Shown in pieces: positions 43,823 through 53,345 of a stretch of 64,000 nt of DNA. Origin of the DNA: Gigantopelta aegis. Its lineage: Eukaryota; Mollusca; Gastropoda; Neomphalida; Peltospiridae. The stretch is taken from the NCBI RefSeq assembly GCF_016097555.1, contig NC_054703.1, positions 22,704,153 through 22,768,152 of the forward strand, in the 5' to 3' direction. The position numbers and the translations under genes are program-made. The notes beneath the pieces were generated by a model. The model was given only the letters and a program-made list of their open reading frames with translations. It was not told the origin of the DNA and did no database searches. Position 1 is the stretch's first letter; each line of letters begins with the position of its first letter.

Positions 43823-44746
43823 ATGATGGGGTCAACATCATGCCCTGAGTGTGGGGACACTTTTTCCAGATATGACAACATGCAAAGGCACCAGAGACAG
43901 ATGCATCGACCAAACACCCTCCCTCCTCCTCCTCCTCCTCCTCCTCCTCAGTTCTCCCCATATACTCCTCCTCCTCCTCCTCCTCCTCCTTCTCAAAGGC
44001 CAGTGATACAATCAGCAACCTTGGGATTACAAGCTGAACAATACGGAGAGCCTTTCAAATTTACTATACCATCTAATGCTGTTTTAGTGGGTCCGAGTGG
44101 ATGTGGGAAAACTATGTTTATGTACCACATACTCCAGAAAGGACTCATCAAATCTAAACCTAACAACATCATTTGGTGTTACACTGAGTGGCAGCCACTT
44201 TACAATGCTATTCATGAAACAATGCCCCAAGTCCAGTTTGTGAAAGGTATCCCCTACAACCTACAGGACGACAACTTCTTTGATGCACGCAACAACAATG
44301 TTTTAATTCTGGATGATCACATGACCGAGGCCAAAGATGATAAACGTATTTCTCAGTTATTTACAAGAACTTCGCATCACAAGAATGTAGCTAACTTCCT
44401 GCTGTTACAAAACCTGTTTCCAAGAGGCAAGGAGTCACGTGACATTGCTCTCAACTCTCACTACGTGACCTTGTTTAATTCGCCCATTGATAGACATCAA
44501 GTAAACTTGTTTGCGAGAAGAATCTATCCAAATAACAGTGATCGTTTTATGTCGGTTTATGAGACTGCTGTTCAGAGACCTTATGGGAATCTTACTATAG
44601 ACTTGCGACCATCAACTCACGAGAATGAGAGACTTAAACCCAATGTTTTAGATTGCCCATCAGAAATACAACGAAGGCAGCCCACTCCACCTACACACCA
44701 TGAAAATAGTTATAACAATAATGCTTTAAATAACGTTACGTTCTAA
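43823..44746 (+). CDS. Zinc-finger + packaging-type ATPase of the Polinton-like element
   Basis: A 307-residue frame. Residues 8-30 form a C2H2 zinc finger (CPECGDTF, then HQRQMH). Residues 34-60 are two proline runs. The ATPase core follows, with Walker A GPSGCGKT near residue 90 and Walker B VLILDDH near 168, and a conserved LLLQNLFPRGKESRDIALNS block. This fits the genome-packaging ATPase of Polintons and related elements (FtsK/HerA-like, A32-like), which pumps DNA into capsids. The C-terminus is Asn-rich. It is the only large gene of the element on the plus strand. Confidence 0.85.
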   Translation: MMGSTSCPECGDTFSRYDNMQRHQRQMHRPNTLPPPPPPPPPQFSPYTPPPPPPPPSQRPVIQSATLGLQAEQYGEPFKFTIPSNAVLVGPSGCGKTMFMYHILQKGLIKSKPNNIIWCYTEWQPLYNAIHETMPQVQFVKGIPYNLQDDNFFDARNNNVLILDDHMTEAKDDKRISQLFTRTSHHKNVANFLLLQNLFPRGKESRDIALNSHYVTLFNSPIDRHQVNLFARRIYPNNSDRFMSVYETAVQRPYGNLTIDLRPSTHENERLKPNVLDCPSEIQRRQPTPPTHHENSYNNNALNNVTF

Positions 44747-44927
44747 ATAATTGAACAGGATAATAGTACATGTACATATACTACTACAACTACTGCTACT
44801 ATTACTACCCCCACCAACAGCACGACTGCCACTAACCCGCTCACAATTGTTTTACCCCACCACCTTTTATAGTTTTCTGTCTCCCCACAATCATGTGGAT
44901 ACATGATTGTGTACAATACTTAACATA
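44747..44927. other. Spacer between convergent genes of the element
   Basis: Short ACT-rich run; the ATPase gene and the minus-strand gene cluster end here facing each other. No terminator is defined. Confidence 0.5.
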
Positions 44928-45420
44928 TTAGTATGAGCAGGACATACAAGGCGGGCTACAATATCTAAAATATTTACATATAAAGTTATACACGAATACA
45001 TCATTCTGTAATGTATCTTTACTAAACTGATTCACAATATCGCTCATCATCAGGTCAGTTTTACATTTTTGTAACAAGTAATACAAACAATAGAATCCAC
45101 ACGTTTTAGCGTTCGCAGTTTGAACGGATTTGTTATTGTACACGTAAGATGAAGAATGTCTCTTTAAAAAATCTACAAACATTGGATTATAATATGCAGG
45201 TGGTTTACCAAAACTGTCGAAAAACTCTGCTTTATTGTTGTGAAAATAAAACGCAACCCAGTGTGTGCCTGGGAAGTGAGATAGGTATGTGTTTACAATA
45301 CAGCCCCACCTCCCACGTTGGCTTACTCGTGGTAGTGTGTCGCTCTTGTAAACACCTACAATGCGTGAACGTAAATCTGAGTCACTGTCAATCGCACACT
45401 GAATCTGCTTTCCATTTATG
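44928..45420 (-). pseudogene. Adenovirus-type cysteine protease region (fossil)
   Basis: Minus-strand sequence with SVQTANAKTCGFYCLYYLLQ, the Cys-bearing helix block of adenain-like (Ulp1-fold) proteases carried by Polintons, where the enzyme matures capsid proteins. Region broken. Located at the 3' end of the minus-strand cluster. Confidence 0.7.
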
Positions 45421-45427
45421 ATATTCT

Positions 45428-46041
45428 TTATTTGACATACACGTTCCTGGTTTGATCAATTTCAATCAAGCTGGGGAATTCACCATACACTATACAACTC
45501 ACTGTCTTTGTTAATGCAGATTTAAACTGCACTTCTAACCTTAAGTTACCGTTTTTTAATAAACTTAAATAATCAGAGTCAACGAAAACGGGTTCAAGGT
45601 TGAACACAAACAGACCATTTCCCAAAGAAAATTCAGTTCTTTCAATATAATTTCCACAATTCAGGTTCCAGCTATTAACACCTTCAAACAAATTCACGTA
45701 GGCACTGACGTCATCTGCTTCGACTGGTCGACCGGATACACTGACACCATCCAAATATAAGCCCACCGTTTTCACGAATGAACTCTGGAAGTTAAACGGG
45801 TTCTTTGTGTATGATCCACTCACTCCGTCACCGTCGACAAAACCAACGATCAGTTTGTTTGGACACTGCGACTGGTACACACTGTCCCACACGTAACTCT
45901 AACAGGTCTAACATCTACGTAGTAATGTTGAAACACACTCGTTTGGTATGGGGGCATAGTAAACAGATCCAAAGCACTGGGTAAACCTTCCACAAAGTCT
46001 TTGTCTGTAAGGAGTGACATATTGTTTGTTGTTGTTTACGT
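45428..46041 (-). pseudogene. Capsid-like protein region, F54H12.2-like (fossil)
   Basis: Readable part is about 154 residues: KLIVGFVDGDGVSGSYTKNP, VNLFEGVNSWNL and the ending LRLEVQFKSALTKTV with YGEFPSLIEID. From memory this is the C-terminal part of the F54H12.2-like protein family spread through invertebrate genomes, which I take for the major-capsid-type protein of such elements. The gene is not whole here. Confidence 0.65.
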
Positions 46042-46431
46042 TTATACAAATATATCTTTTTCACTAACAGCTGATTTGTACTTCGATGCGGGAGCTCGTT
46101 TTTTCTGTACTGTCATGCGTCTGACTTTTTTGCTTCTGACAATTCGATCACCAGATTTATGTTTTATTGCCCTGGTACGTTCCTGTTCAGCTTCGGCCCT
46201 TTCTACCACATCTTGTGTTTGTGACGTCACTTCTATTTTAGGTTTGTTCTTGTTGTACACGTCACTGTTTACATGTCTCGGAATCATTGGAATCATATAA
46301 GAAAACCACTTGTGCTTGTAATTCCCAACTCCAGATCCAACCTGCTTATTTGACTGCACAACATTATTTGTACGTTTATCAAAATACTTTAACCATTTAT
46401 TTACATCAGGAACGTAAAGTTTTCGATCCAT
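46042..46431 (-). CDS. Small basic protein of the element
   Basis: A 129-residue frame, MDRKLYVPDVNKWLKYFDKR, then QVGSGVGNYKHKWFSYMIPM, with a strongly basic C-terminal half (RKKVRRMTVQKKRAPASK type). The lysine/arginine-rich tail suggests a DNA-binding or core protein; this is inference. Ends 6 bases before the next gene starts. Confidence 0.5.
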   Translation of the reverse strand: MDRKLYVPDVNKWLKYFDKRTNNVVQSNKQVGSGVGNYKHKWFSYMIPMIPRHVNSDVYNKNKPKIEVTSQTQDVVERAEAEQERTRAIKHKSGDRIVRSKKVRRMTVQKKRAPASKYKSAVSEKDIFV

Positions 46432-46437
46432 GGTAAT

Positions 46438-46863
46438 TTACTCTAAAAACGGATAATGTCGTAATAGTAGTGTCACACTCGTGCTCTCTTTGATACATGA
46501 AACCGGAACGGCTGATACTGCTTTTATACGTATTTCGACATGAGCACTGTCCTTCACTACCACTGGTATGTTCCACAGTGAGTTAAACTCGTAACGTGGA
46601 CCGTCTCGTAAATCCACACGTCTCAGCAGTGGTACGAACCCATCACCTACTAAACTGCTATCACATAGATTACACAACACGTCCACTTGTAAATCGTTCA
46701 TACCATGAAGATCAATTTCCCCAAAGTTCAAGTCCACGAGAGACACTATCCACACACCTTCAAACGTTAGTCTCTGGTTTAACTTTACGCGAAAGTGATA
46801 GTGGTGGTTGTCAGGAAATACTGATTTAGAATCCGTGCTCTTCATAATAACGTACTTCTCCAT
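46438..46863 (-). CDS. Minor-capsid (penton)-like protein of the element
   Basis: A 141-residue frame. KSVFPDNHHYHFRVKLNQRL and FEGVWIVSLVDLNFGEI match the opening pattern (S-x-YPDN-x(6)-F-x-V-x-L, then G-W-VxL) that I remember from proteins encoded next to F54H12.2-like genes; a beta-rich single jelly-roll is plausible. Adjacent to the integrase, four bases between stop and start. Confidence 0.55.
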   Translation of the reverse strand: MEKYVIMKSTDSKSVFPDNHHYHFRVKLNQRLTFEGVWIVSLVDLNFGEIDLHGMNDLQVDVLCNLCDSSLVGDGFVPLLRRVDLRDGPRYEFNSLWNIPVVVKDSAHVEIRIKAVSAVPVSCIKESTSVTLLLRHYPFLE

Positions 46864-46866
46864 GCT

Positions 46867-48009
46867 TCACGCAGTTTTCAGTTCTCCTTCTTCTACGTAC
46901 GGATCGAAGCTAGGTGGCCAGCCTAACCACCGAACCAAATAGTACACTTTCCCCTTCTCCTTCTTCTTTTTTAACACTTTTTCGATTTTCCACAGAATGT
47001 CTTGATTTTTATTTACTTTCTGAAGTTCGGCCGTATAAAATATACCTTTCAGCACTTCGTCGTGAAAATCTCTCAGTCTGTACACTGGAATACTTTGTCG
47101 TCTACTTCTAGAATGTATTTTAAACAACTCTTCTGTCCACCTCAAGTCCTGCTCCTTTGTGAATGATTTACGCAAATAGCTGATTCTCGTTAAATCACCC
47201 ACTTTAAATAAAAAATTTGCTAATGGTTTCTTTACTTTAAGTTTCTTAACCATGGGTTCGACGTACAGATGACTCCAAACTTTAATTCCGTTCGCTTTAT
47301 TTACATCAACCGGTGCCCACAGTCCCAAGGACGAGTGAACTGTATTGTTATAATTGTGTACTAGATCTGCTAAAACTTCTATGTATTTGTGTGTATTGTT
47401 GTAAGTCGTAAAACGCGCGATAAGGCCCCGAAGCGTCCTAATTATTCGTTCTGCGAAGTTACTTTTGATATCTTCATTCTGCGTGACAATCAGTTTAATG
47501 TTTTCTTTTGATAGAAACTGCTTGAATACACCTGCGAACTCTGTTCCTTTGTCTACCCGAACTTTCTTGGGTATACGTTTGTCTTTTAAAATTGTTTTGA
47601 ATCCTTCTAACACCGTCTCCGGTTTCTTGTTTACAAGGGGTATGGCCCACAGGTATCTCGAAAGAATGTCAATAGCTATAAGCAAGTACCTAACTCCATC
47701 GTTGACTTTTGAATGGCGGCTGACGTCCATTAAATCCATGTCAAATATCTCATATTTTTTGTTAACCCGTACTCGGAGACGCTTGAATGAACGGTTCACT
47801 GGTTTGTGAAGACTGTACGCATCTTCGTCGTTCAACCACTGTGTTACCGCTTTTAACTTGTACGTTTGTAAACCACGTCTCTTAAGACCGTCGTGAAACT
47901 TCTTTGGTCCGTAGAAAGCTCCAGCGTCTCTCGGTTTTGTATAATATTTTTCAAGTCCTTTCTTGTTACGTTCATTATTTTCAGTGTTAGGGTTCACTCT
48001 GGATGACAT
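46867..48009 (-). CDS. Polinton-type integrase with C-terminal chromodomain
   Basis: A 380-residue open frame. Retrovirus-type DDE core: YEIFDMDLMDV (first Asp), KKVRVDKGTEFAGVF (second Asp), KSNFAERIIRTLRGL (Glu). After a linker with WAPVDVNKANG comes a chromodomain, KGKVYYLVRWLGWPPSFDPY, near residues 350-375. A chromodomain integrase is diagnostic for Polintons and Maverick-like elements; the enzyme inserts the linear DNA, making 6-bp duplications, which are present here. The frame looks whole. Confidence 0.9.
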   Translation of the reverse strand: MSSRVNPNTENNERNKKGLEKYYTKPRDAGAFYGPKKFHDGLKRRGLQTYKLKAVTQWLNDEDAYSLHKPVNRSFKRLRVRVNKKYEIFDMDLMDVSRHSKVNDGVRYLLIAIDILSRYLWAIPLVNKKPETVLEGFKTILKDKRIPKKVRVDKGTEFAGVFKQFLSKENIKLIVTQNEDIKSNFAERIIRTLRGLIARFTTYNNTHKYIEVLADLVHNYNNTVHSSLGLWAPVDVNKANGIKVWSHLYVEPMVKKLKVKKPLANFLFKVGDLTRISYLRKSFTKEQDLRWTEELFKIHSRSRRQSIPVYRLRDFHDEVLKGIFYTAELQKVNKNQDILWKIEKVLKKKKEKGKVYYLVRWLGWPPSFDPYVEEGELKTA

Positions 48010-48039
48010 GACTGAACTAATGTATTCTGTGTCATTAAT

Positions 48040-48666
48040 TTATACTCGCATACGATCTTCTAAACGTAGTATTTTAAGTACTTGTTCTTTTAAAATGTTC
48101 ATCCACTCTACAGTTTTAACGTTCATATCCAAATAGTCTTTGCATTGATACTGACACAAAACAAATCCTGGAGTGTTTAATAAAACTGGATCTGCATAAA
48201 CAAGACGTAACCACCTGTCAGCAACTACATCTTCGTTCAGTTGAACCCATGCAGTTGTGTAATAGCGTTCGAGCATATCCTCGTGATTCAGTGTTTTACA
48301 GGTGTGAGTTTTCTCCTCGTGGAACATGCATCCCATACACATTGCTTTACAGAATCGCTGAACCAGTTTACACACTTCAAAGACATAACTCAGAGTTAAC
48401 AAATTGTCCAAGCATTTTCTGTTATCAACTGTATCTACTTCATCCACGAGCACACGAGTTGGTCGTATTTTCGTGACTATTATTAGCTTGGTACTGCTAG
48501 TCAAATGGCAGAAGGATCGTTCCATCTCACATTCAGTACGACTCTTAAACCAACAAGTTGATTTTTTCACTATTGATTCATTAAAACGGTATTCTGATCG
48601 TAAAACATATTTCCAGCTGAAGTAAACAGCCTGTTTCTTGTCGTTGTACTTCATCTTTGAACGCAA
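48040..48666 (-). CDS. Cys-rich unknown protein of the element
   Basis: A 208-residue frame, first of the minus-strand cluster. A CKAMCMGCMFHEEKTHTC block near residue 115 could bind zinc (C-C-C-H-H-C). Proteins with a C-x(4)-C-x2-C-x(n)-H-x-C block of this kind occur beside F54H12.2-like genes in my memory, without a known role. No other domain is recognised. Confidence 0.5.
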   Translation of the reverse strand: MRSKMKYNDKKQAVYFSWKYVLRSEYRFNESIVKKSTCWFKSRTECEMERSFCHLTSSTKLIIVTKIRPTRVLVDEVDTVDNRKCLDNLLTLSYVFEVCKLVQRFCKAMCMGCMFHEEKTHTCKTLNHEDMLERYYTTAWVQLNEDVVADRWLRLVYADPVLLNTPGFVLCQYQCKDYLDMNVKTVEWMNILKEQVLKILRLEDRMRV

Positions 48667-48974
48667 TCGTTACAAATAATAAATAATTTCACTTCTCTTT
48701 TATGTTATAACATATATTCAAATGCATTGTTTAAAACGACTGGTTGTGATTGGTTAATAATAATAATAATAACAAATAAATAAACCGGTTTCAACTGGTT
48801 TTCTTTTCAAAAAATATTATTTCATAATTGCTAACAATAAACCTTTCAAAGTATATTTAGACAAAGGTCTTTGCATCCATCACCCTTGTCACAACTAAAA
48901 ACCCTAGCCAACACAAAAGACTGACTCAAAATATCTATAAATAACACCACTTTAGTTCCCATTGAAAACGCGCA
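48667..48974. promoter_or_regulatory. Upstream region of the minus-strand gene cluster
   Basis: AT-rich, about 300 bases between the first minus-strand start and the terminal repeat. It must hold the promoter of the cluster; no specific box is assigned. Confidence 0.35.
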
Positions 48975-49262
48975 CGTTCCCGCCCAAAATTTGAAAAAAT
49001 GCCAGTTATCCACTCAGCACAATAGGTGTACTTCTTTTGTTCAAAAATCCATTATTCGCTCCACTGAACCGGAAAACCCCATTATCCGCTCCACTGAACC
49101 GGAAAAAAACAATTATACGCTCCACTGAACCGGAAAGACAATAGGTGCACATCCATTGTTGCGGATTGGGGACCCATTGTTCTGGAGGTGCATATCCATT
49201 GTATTGGAGGCGACTCCATTGTATTTCCATTGTTGTCCCCGCTACGTACAAAATATACTACT
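48975..49262 (-). repeat. Right terminal inverted repeat of the Polinton-like element
   Basis: Inverted match to 42852-43165 with the same three subterminal 'CCGGTTCAGTGGAGCG' units; ends TACT|AGCGTG. Confidence 0.88.
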
Positions 49263-49605
49263 AGCGTGACCCAGAGCATGAGACGCTTCCACAACTGTCA
49301 CATGCACTGCAGGAAAAATGGGCTAGGATTCCACGTGCCCGGATTCCGACTCATTCAGTCTATGCCAAGGAGATGTCTCGCAGTGATTGCTGCTGCTGGT
49401 GGCCGCACTAGGTACTGATTTCAGCGCCCTCGTGCGACGTTGTTTGGAGACGAAAACGCCTCCACTGCCGTCAGTCCATAGCAAGAACATTGTCACATAC
49501 TCATGTCAAATGTGATACGATCATAAATAAAGAAATTATGCCATTTTGTATTCAAGAGATAATTCCATGAATATTTCGCCTATGCGTTTCTTTTTTGACA
49601 GAGTA
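49263..49605 (+). mobile_element. Right part of the interrupted Tc1 transposon
   Basis: Continues the transposase (SMPRRCLAVIAAAGGRTRY, stop at 49416-49418), then about 190 bases of 3' UTR and the right terminal repeat. Confidence 0.88.
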
Positions 49606-50739
49606 TAATAATCGGATACTCCATAATTTAGCGTTAATATTGATGATATATTCTGAATGGTTGATAGACTGATTTTCTTGAGACTCGTGTCTACAAATAT
49701 ACTTGTGCTAGAAACTATTATTCTAAATGCTTAAATAATAATCTTATCCTCCAGAGTTCAACTTTAATGCACATGGTTTATTTTAACTAAAACATATCCC
49801 TGAAAAGAATCATGCCAGAAACTAGTATGATTCTAGACCGACCCCACATCAAACAAATGCTTTACTACAGGTCTACGCTCTACCAACTTTCCTCAAACAA
49901 AAATCAACAAAAAATCTACAAAACATCTATCAAGAATGAACAATCAAATAAACACAAGAGACAAAAATAAACAGAAAACAGAAAACAATATATATTACAC
50001 CTGGAAAATGAAATACCGAAAACGAATCGAGAGGATGGATTTAAAGTGACTGTCCCGAGTTTGTTTCCATTGTTAAGATGTTGTCAACTAATAGAGATGT
50101 CTTTATGATTAAAATTACCATAGGCGTACAGGCTCCCATTTTTATATGGGGTCAGGATTGTTTTCTCCCGAGTTAAACGAAAATGCCCGAATCTGTATAA
50201 CAACATTTATTCATATTATCATTACTACCAAACAGTTATATAGGGTTGCAAATGAATCACTACGCATTTGTCCATGGATTACAACTAATTTTGTGGGTAG
50301 AATGATGGAAATACATGGTAAAAAGGTCTCAGGTTAGCTCATTTTGTCCGAATATCTCTATCATTTTTATTCGAATTGAGGTTTTGTTACAGCACTAAGA
50401 GGCAACCCCCCCCCCCCCCCCCAACTTTATTTTGATGTAAGGACATCCAAAATGACGTCATTCGAGTTTGACGTCATTTCCATTCAAAAATACACTGCGC
50501 CACATATTCTTACGTCATTTGAATATCTAGTAATGGCGGACTGGAATTATAGTTGCGTGTACAGTTTACAAAAACACGTTGTATTAAGCTTGAGATTATA
50601 TGATAAAGAGATTATTACCCTCGTGCATTTCGGTATCATCAATATCATATATTAGTAATACAAATAATGTATTATGCGAGCCTCCTAACATATGATACTG
50701 ACGATACCGAAAAACACTGGTAATAACCTCTATATATAT
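49606..50739. other. Gene-free stretch
   Basis: 49608-49760 holds decayed 60-bp-type repeat phrases. 50407-50422 is a C run. 50445-50690 is a copy of 63355-63630 (shared 'TTTGACGTCATTTCCATTC' and 'AAGCTTGAGATTATATGAT'). No exon is recognised. Confidence 0.55.
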
Positions 50740-51560
50740 TAGTGCTGCAACGATAAACCGGTATACCGGTACACCGCGATAATTGATCAGCTCGATACAA
50801 ACCGCGGTACAGTTTTGCGTATCGCGATTTGTATACGCTATTTTTGTTCCTTGTATCTTATTTGACTTGAAATAGGCAAACAAACAAACAAACAAAAACC
50901 ACATCATTTTATTAATTGGTGATGACAGAAAATGTAACAATCACGTCAAGCGTAGTCGGCTTACTTGTTGGCATACGAAGTGATAGGTCGGTTATACTTG
51001 GTTCTAACTTCTAAACAAAACGTGTTAAAAGTCCAATGAAAATAAACAATTAACAATAATTACAAATAAATGTTTTGTTACTTACACATTATCATTCATT
51101 GTTCATTTACGTTGGAATACGGCTACGGCTATCATCTTCAAAGAAATAAACCAACAAATGAGAATCACACTTCGCTGTTTTTCACTGAACTCTGAATACT
51201 TCGGCCGATCGTTCAAAATATTTCGGCCGATCGTTCAAAATACCTCGGCTAATAACCCCGGAAAAGCCCGATAGTAAGGATTTCCGAATGTGACAATTTA
51301 TAAATAGTTTGACACCGTCACACCGGTGTTCTAGTAGACTAGTATTGTGTTAAAAAATAAAAATATGGCCTAAAATATTTAGCCTGACAGCTGAAACTAA
51401 TAAAGATCATTAAAAAGTTATGGCTTCTGTTTTCATTACAAAAACAACCCATAAATATTAAATTTAAATAATATCAACTATATTGCAATACATATTGCAA
51501 TACAGTTTCTTATATCGCAATATATCGCAATACGGTTTTGACCGTATCGTTGCACCCCTA
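50740..51560. mobile_element. hAT-type non-autonomous element, ~820 bp
   Basis: Ends are inverted: 'TAGTGCTGCAACGATA' at the left and the complement of 'TAGGGGTGCAACGATACGG' at the right, with palindromic 'ACCGGTATACCGGT' inside. An 8-bp ATATATAT flanks both sides, but it lies in TA repeat and proves little. No transposase. Confidence 0.78.
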
Positions 51561-51637
51561 ATATATATATATATATATATATGTATATTTGTTCGTACGT
51601 ACAAAATTATTAGGAGACCCAATGCAATCAATTCAAC

Positions 51638-51935
51638 GGGCGGGACGTAGCCCTGTGTAACGCGTCCGTCTGATGCGTGGTCGCTCTAGGATCGATCCCC
51701 GTCAGTGGACCCATTGGACTGTTTCTCTTTCCACCCAATGCACCAAGACATGGTATATCAAAGGCCGTGTGTGTGGCTATCCTGTCTCTGGGATGGAGCA
51801 TATAAAATATCCCTAGCTACTAATGAAAAAAATGTAGCGGGTTTCCTTTCTATGATTGTCCAAAAATGACACCCAATAGCCAATGATTAATAAACCCAAT
51901 GTGATTCTAGTGGTGTCGTTAAAACAAAAATCAAA
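51638..51935 (+). repeat. SINE, head type A
   Basis: Head 'GGGCGGGACGTAGCCCTGTG' with a small deletion in the D-arm region, tail 'GTGTCGTTAAAACAAAA'. Confidence 0.88.
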
Positions 51936-52238
51936 CCAACAATCCAGTTTGGGCTACTTATAAACATTATGACTTCCAAATCCACCGGAAGTTGCAGACA
52001 CTGATAATCCTAAAGAAGAAACTATATTTAGAATGTAATTTTTAGTCTTTAAAAAAGATTTTATTATTCAGAAACATTTTAAAATGGTAGGAAACTCGCG
52101 ACAGTCTCTTTAAAAAAATAAGAAGTAAAAAGAAAAATCAACGTAGAAGCAAAGAGATAAGTTCACCAGCGAGACATATCCATGCGCAGCTCCAACCTCC
52201 GTTCTAACGTTACATGTGTATAACATATTCACTTTTCA
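51936..52238. other. Gene-free stretch
   Basis: AT-rich; no feature is recognised. Confidence 0.4.
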
Positions 52239-53125
52239 TCATACCGTGAAGAGAAAACAAGCCGGGATCGTCACTTGACCAGTTCGAGAACAAACCAGCT
52301 GACATTGGAACCACACCCTTGTACGCCCAGGTCGCAAGAATTCTGCTGTCACGGAATACTGGAGCATTCGTTCGAACAATTTTGTTTCAATTGAATTTGT
52401 TCCTGGCTGCGGAAATAGTAGCTCCACGATTAATTTGATTAGAACGTGATGTCTAACAACTGTGCAAAACATAAATTTGCATTAAAGTATTATTTGCAAT
52501 AGCTGTCGCTAGTGTCATTGATCACATAATTTGGTCACAGCAAAACCACAATCCGAGAACGTGTATTTGTGTTGGTTCGGTGTCACTTGACAAATCTGTA
52601 ACACACAGTCAAACTGTATCGCTGGGGAGGAATGCGCAAAATTCTAAAGTTGGAAATGCAGCATTCAGTTAATTGTATAATGTGTCGGTGTTTTCTGATA
52701 AGCAATAATGTAATTAGTTTATGTAATTAACTAACACAGGCACGGCTTAAGCAAGTGACATGGGAGGGTCGTGGGGGGGGGGGGGTGACTGAGATCGGGG
52801 AGGGCACAAAGCACAAGTTCTTGCCCCACACCCCGTGCTCCCCCGTGCCTTGTAAGGAAAGGCACAACCAGAACGTAAACGAAGAAGAATACTGTTGTTA
52901 ATAGAAAAATTACAAATCAAGTGATCAGTACTTGATGTTTTGCCCAAGACCTAAAAAATAAGCACCCATCCCCACTCCATCCAAGAGAAATAAAAAAAAA
53001 AACCCCACGACAAAAACCCCAACGACAAACAAAATAACAACCATCCAAAAAGACAGGAAAAAAAAAATAAAAAAAATAGCACTACATATTGACAACTGCC
53101 GCACTTCCACGTGAAAGGTCGGCAA
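52239..53125 (-). pseudogene. PAN-exon paralogue, copy D (diverged, inverted)
   Basis: Minus-strand ORF 52472-52239 starts MFCTVV like copies A-C, has a hydrophobic stretch (LIKLIVELLF), then TKLFERM for KQNIFRKV and ACFLFTV for RCVLFMH. Further upstream, at 53080-53120, 'GCAGTTGTCAATATGTAGT' matches the region 5' of the exon in A, B and C. The first Cys of the PAN module and the tail after CVLF are lost in this frame. A decayed fourth copy on the opposite strand. Confidence 0.5.
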
Positions 53126-53127
53126 TA

Positions 53128-53155
<28 letters not shown>
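53126..53155. repeat. (GT)n microsatellite
   Basis: Short GT run. Confidence 0.9.
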
Positions 53156-53158
<3 letters not shown>

Positions 53159-53199
53159 GGTTAAAAATCTACTAGCCCTGCTTCTGTAGGGGTCAGCCC

Positions 53200-53345
53200 T
53201 ATGTTCGCTCAGCTCTATGTTCCCTGAGGGTTAGGATGAGGGTTCCTCAGTTCTATGTTCCCTCAGGATTAGGATCAGGGTTCCTCAGCTCTGTGTTCCC
53301 TCAGGGTTAGGGTGAGGGTTCCTCAGCTCTATGTTCCCCTCAGGA
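53200..53345. repeat. Minisatellite, ~39-bp unit
   Basis: Just over three copies of a unit with 'TATGTTCCCTCAGG', 'TTAGGATGAGGGTTCCTCAG'. The TTAGGG-like strings are part of this unit, not telomeric repeats. Confidence 0.8.

Larger units (their letters stand above)
42852..49262. mobile_element. Compact capsid-bearing Polinton-like element (fossil), 6.4 kb
   Basis: Bounded by inverted repeats of about 0.3 kb that begin AGTAGTATATTTTG and end with its complement, flanked by an exact 6-bp target duplication AGCGTG (42846-42851, 49263-49268). AG...CT ends and 6-bp duplications are Polinton/Maverick hallmarks. Parts in order: small ORF, zinc-finger/packaging ATPase (+); protease region, capsid-like protein, basic protein, minor-capsid-like protein, chromodomain integrase, Cys-rich unknown (all -). 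No protein-primed DNA polymerase is seen; usual Polintons are 15-20 kb. The end repeats are about 90% alike and the largest frames are open, so it is fairly young, but it is broken, with roughly two or three breaks among the capsid and protease genes. Confidence 0.9.
41683..49605 (+). mobile_element. Tc1/mariner transposon carrying a nested Polinton-like insertion
   Basis: Left end 'CACTCTGTCCAAAAAGAAAT' at 41683 and right end reading out as its complement at 49605, with terminal repeats of at least 30 bases about 85% alike. A TA flanks each side (41681-41682, 49606-49607), as Tc1/mariner elements require. Without the insert (42852-49268, including one target copy) the transposon is about 1.5 kb, the normal size. 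Confidence 0.92.

Noticed and set aside
43920-44000. Proline runs as a collagen- or silk-like protein
   Set aside because: Short CCT microsatellite inside the ATPase frame of the Polinton-like element.
46001-46300. Plus-strand hydrophobic frame in the Polinton-like element
   Set aside because: Antisense to the basic protein gene; lysine codons read backwards give Phe/Leu.
52747-52947. Cys/Pro-rich minus frame
   Set aside because: Lies over a G run and shows no match to the other PAN copies.
53200-53345. Telomeric TTAGGG repeats
   Set aside because: The hexamer occurs once per ~39-bp unit, not in tandem.
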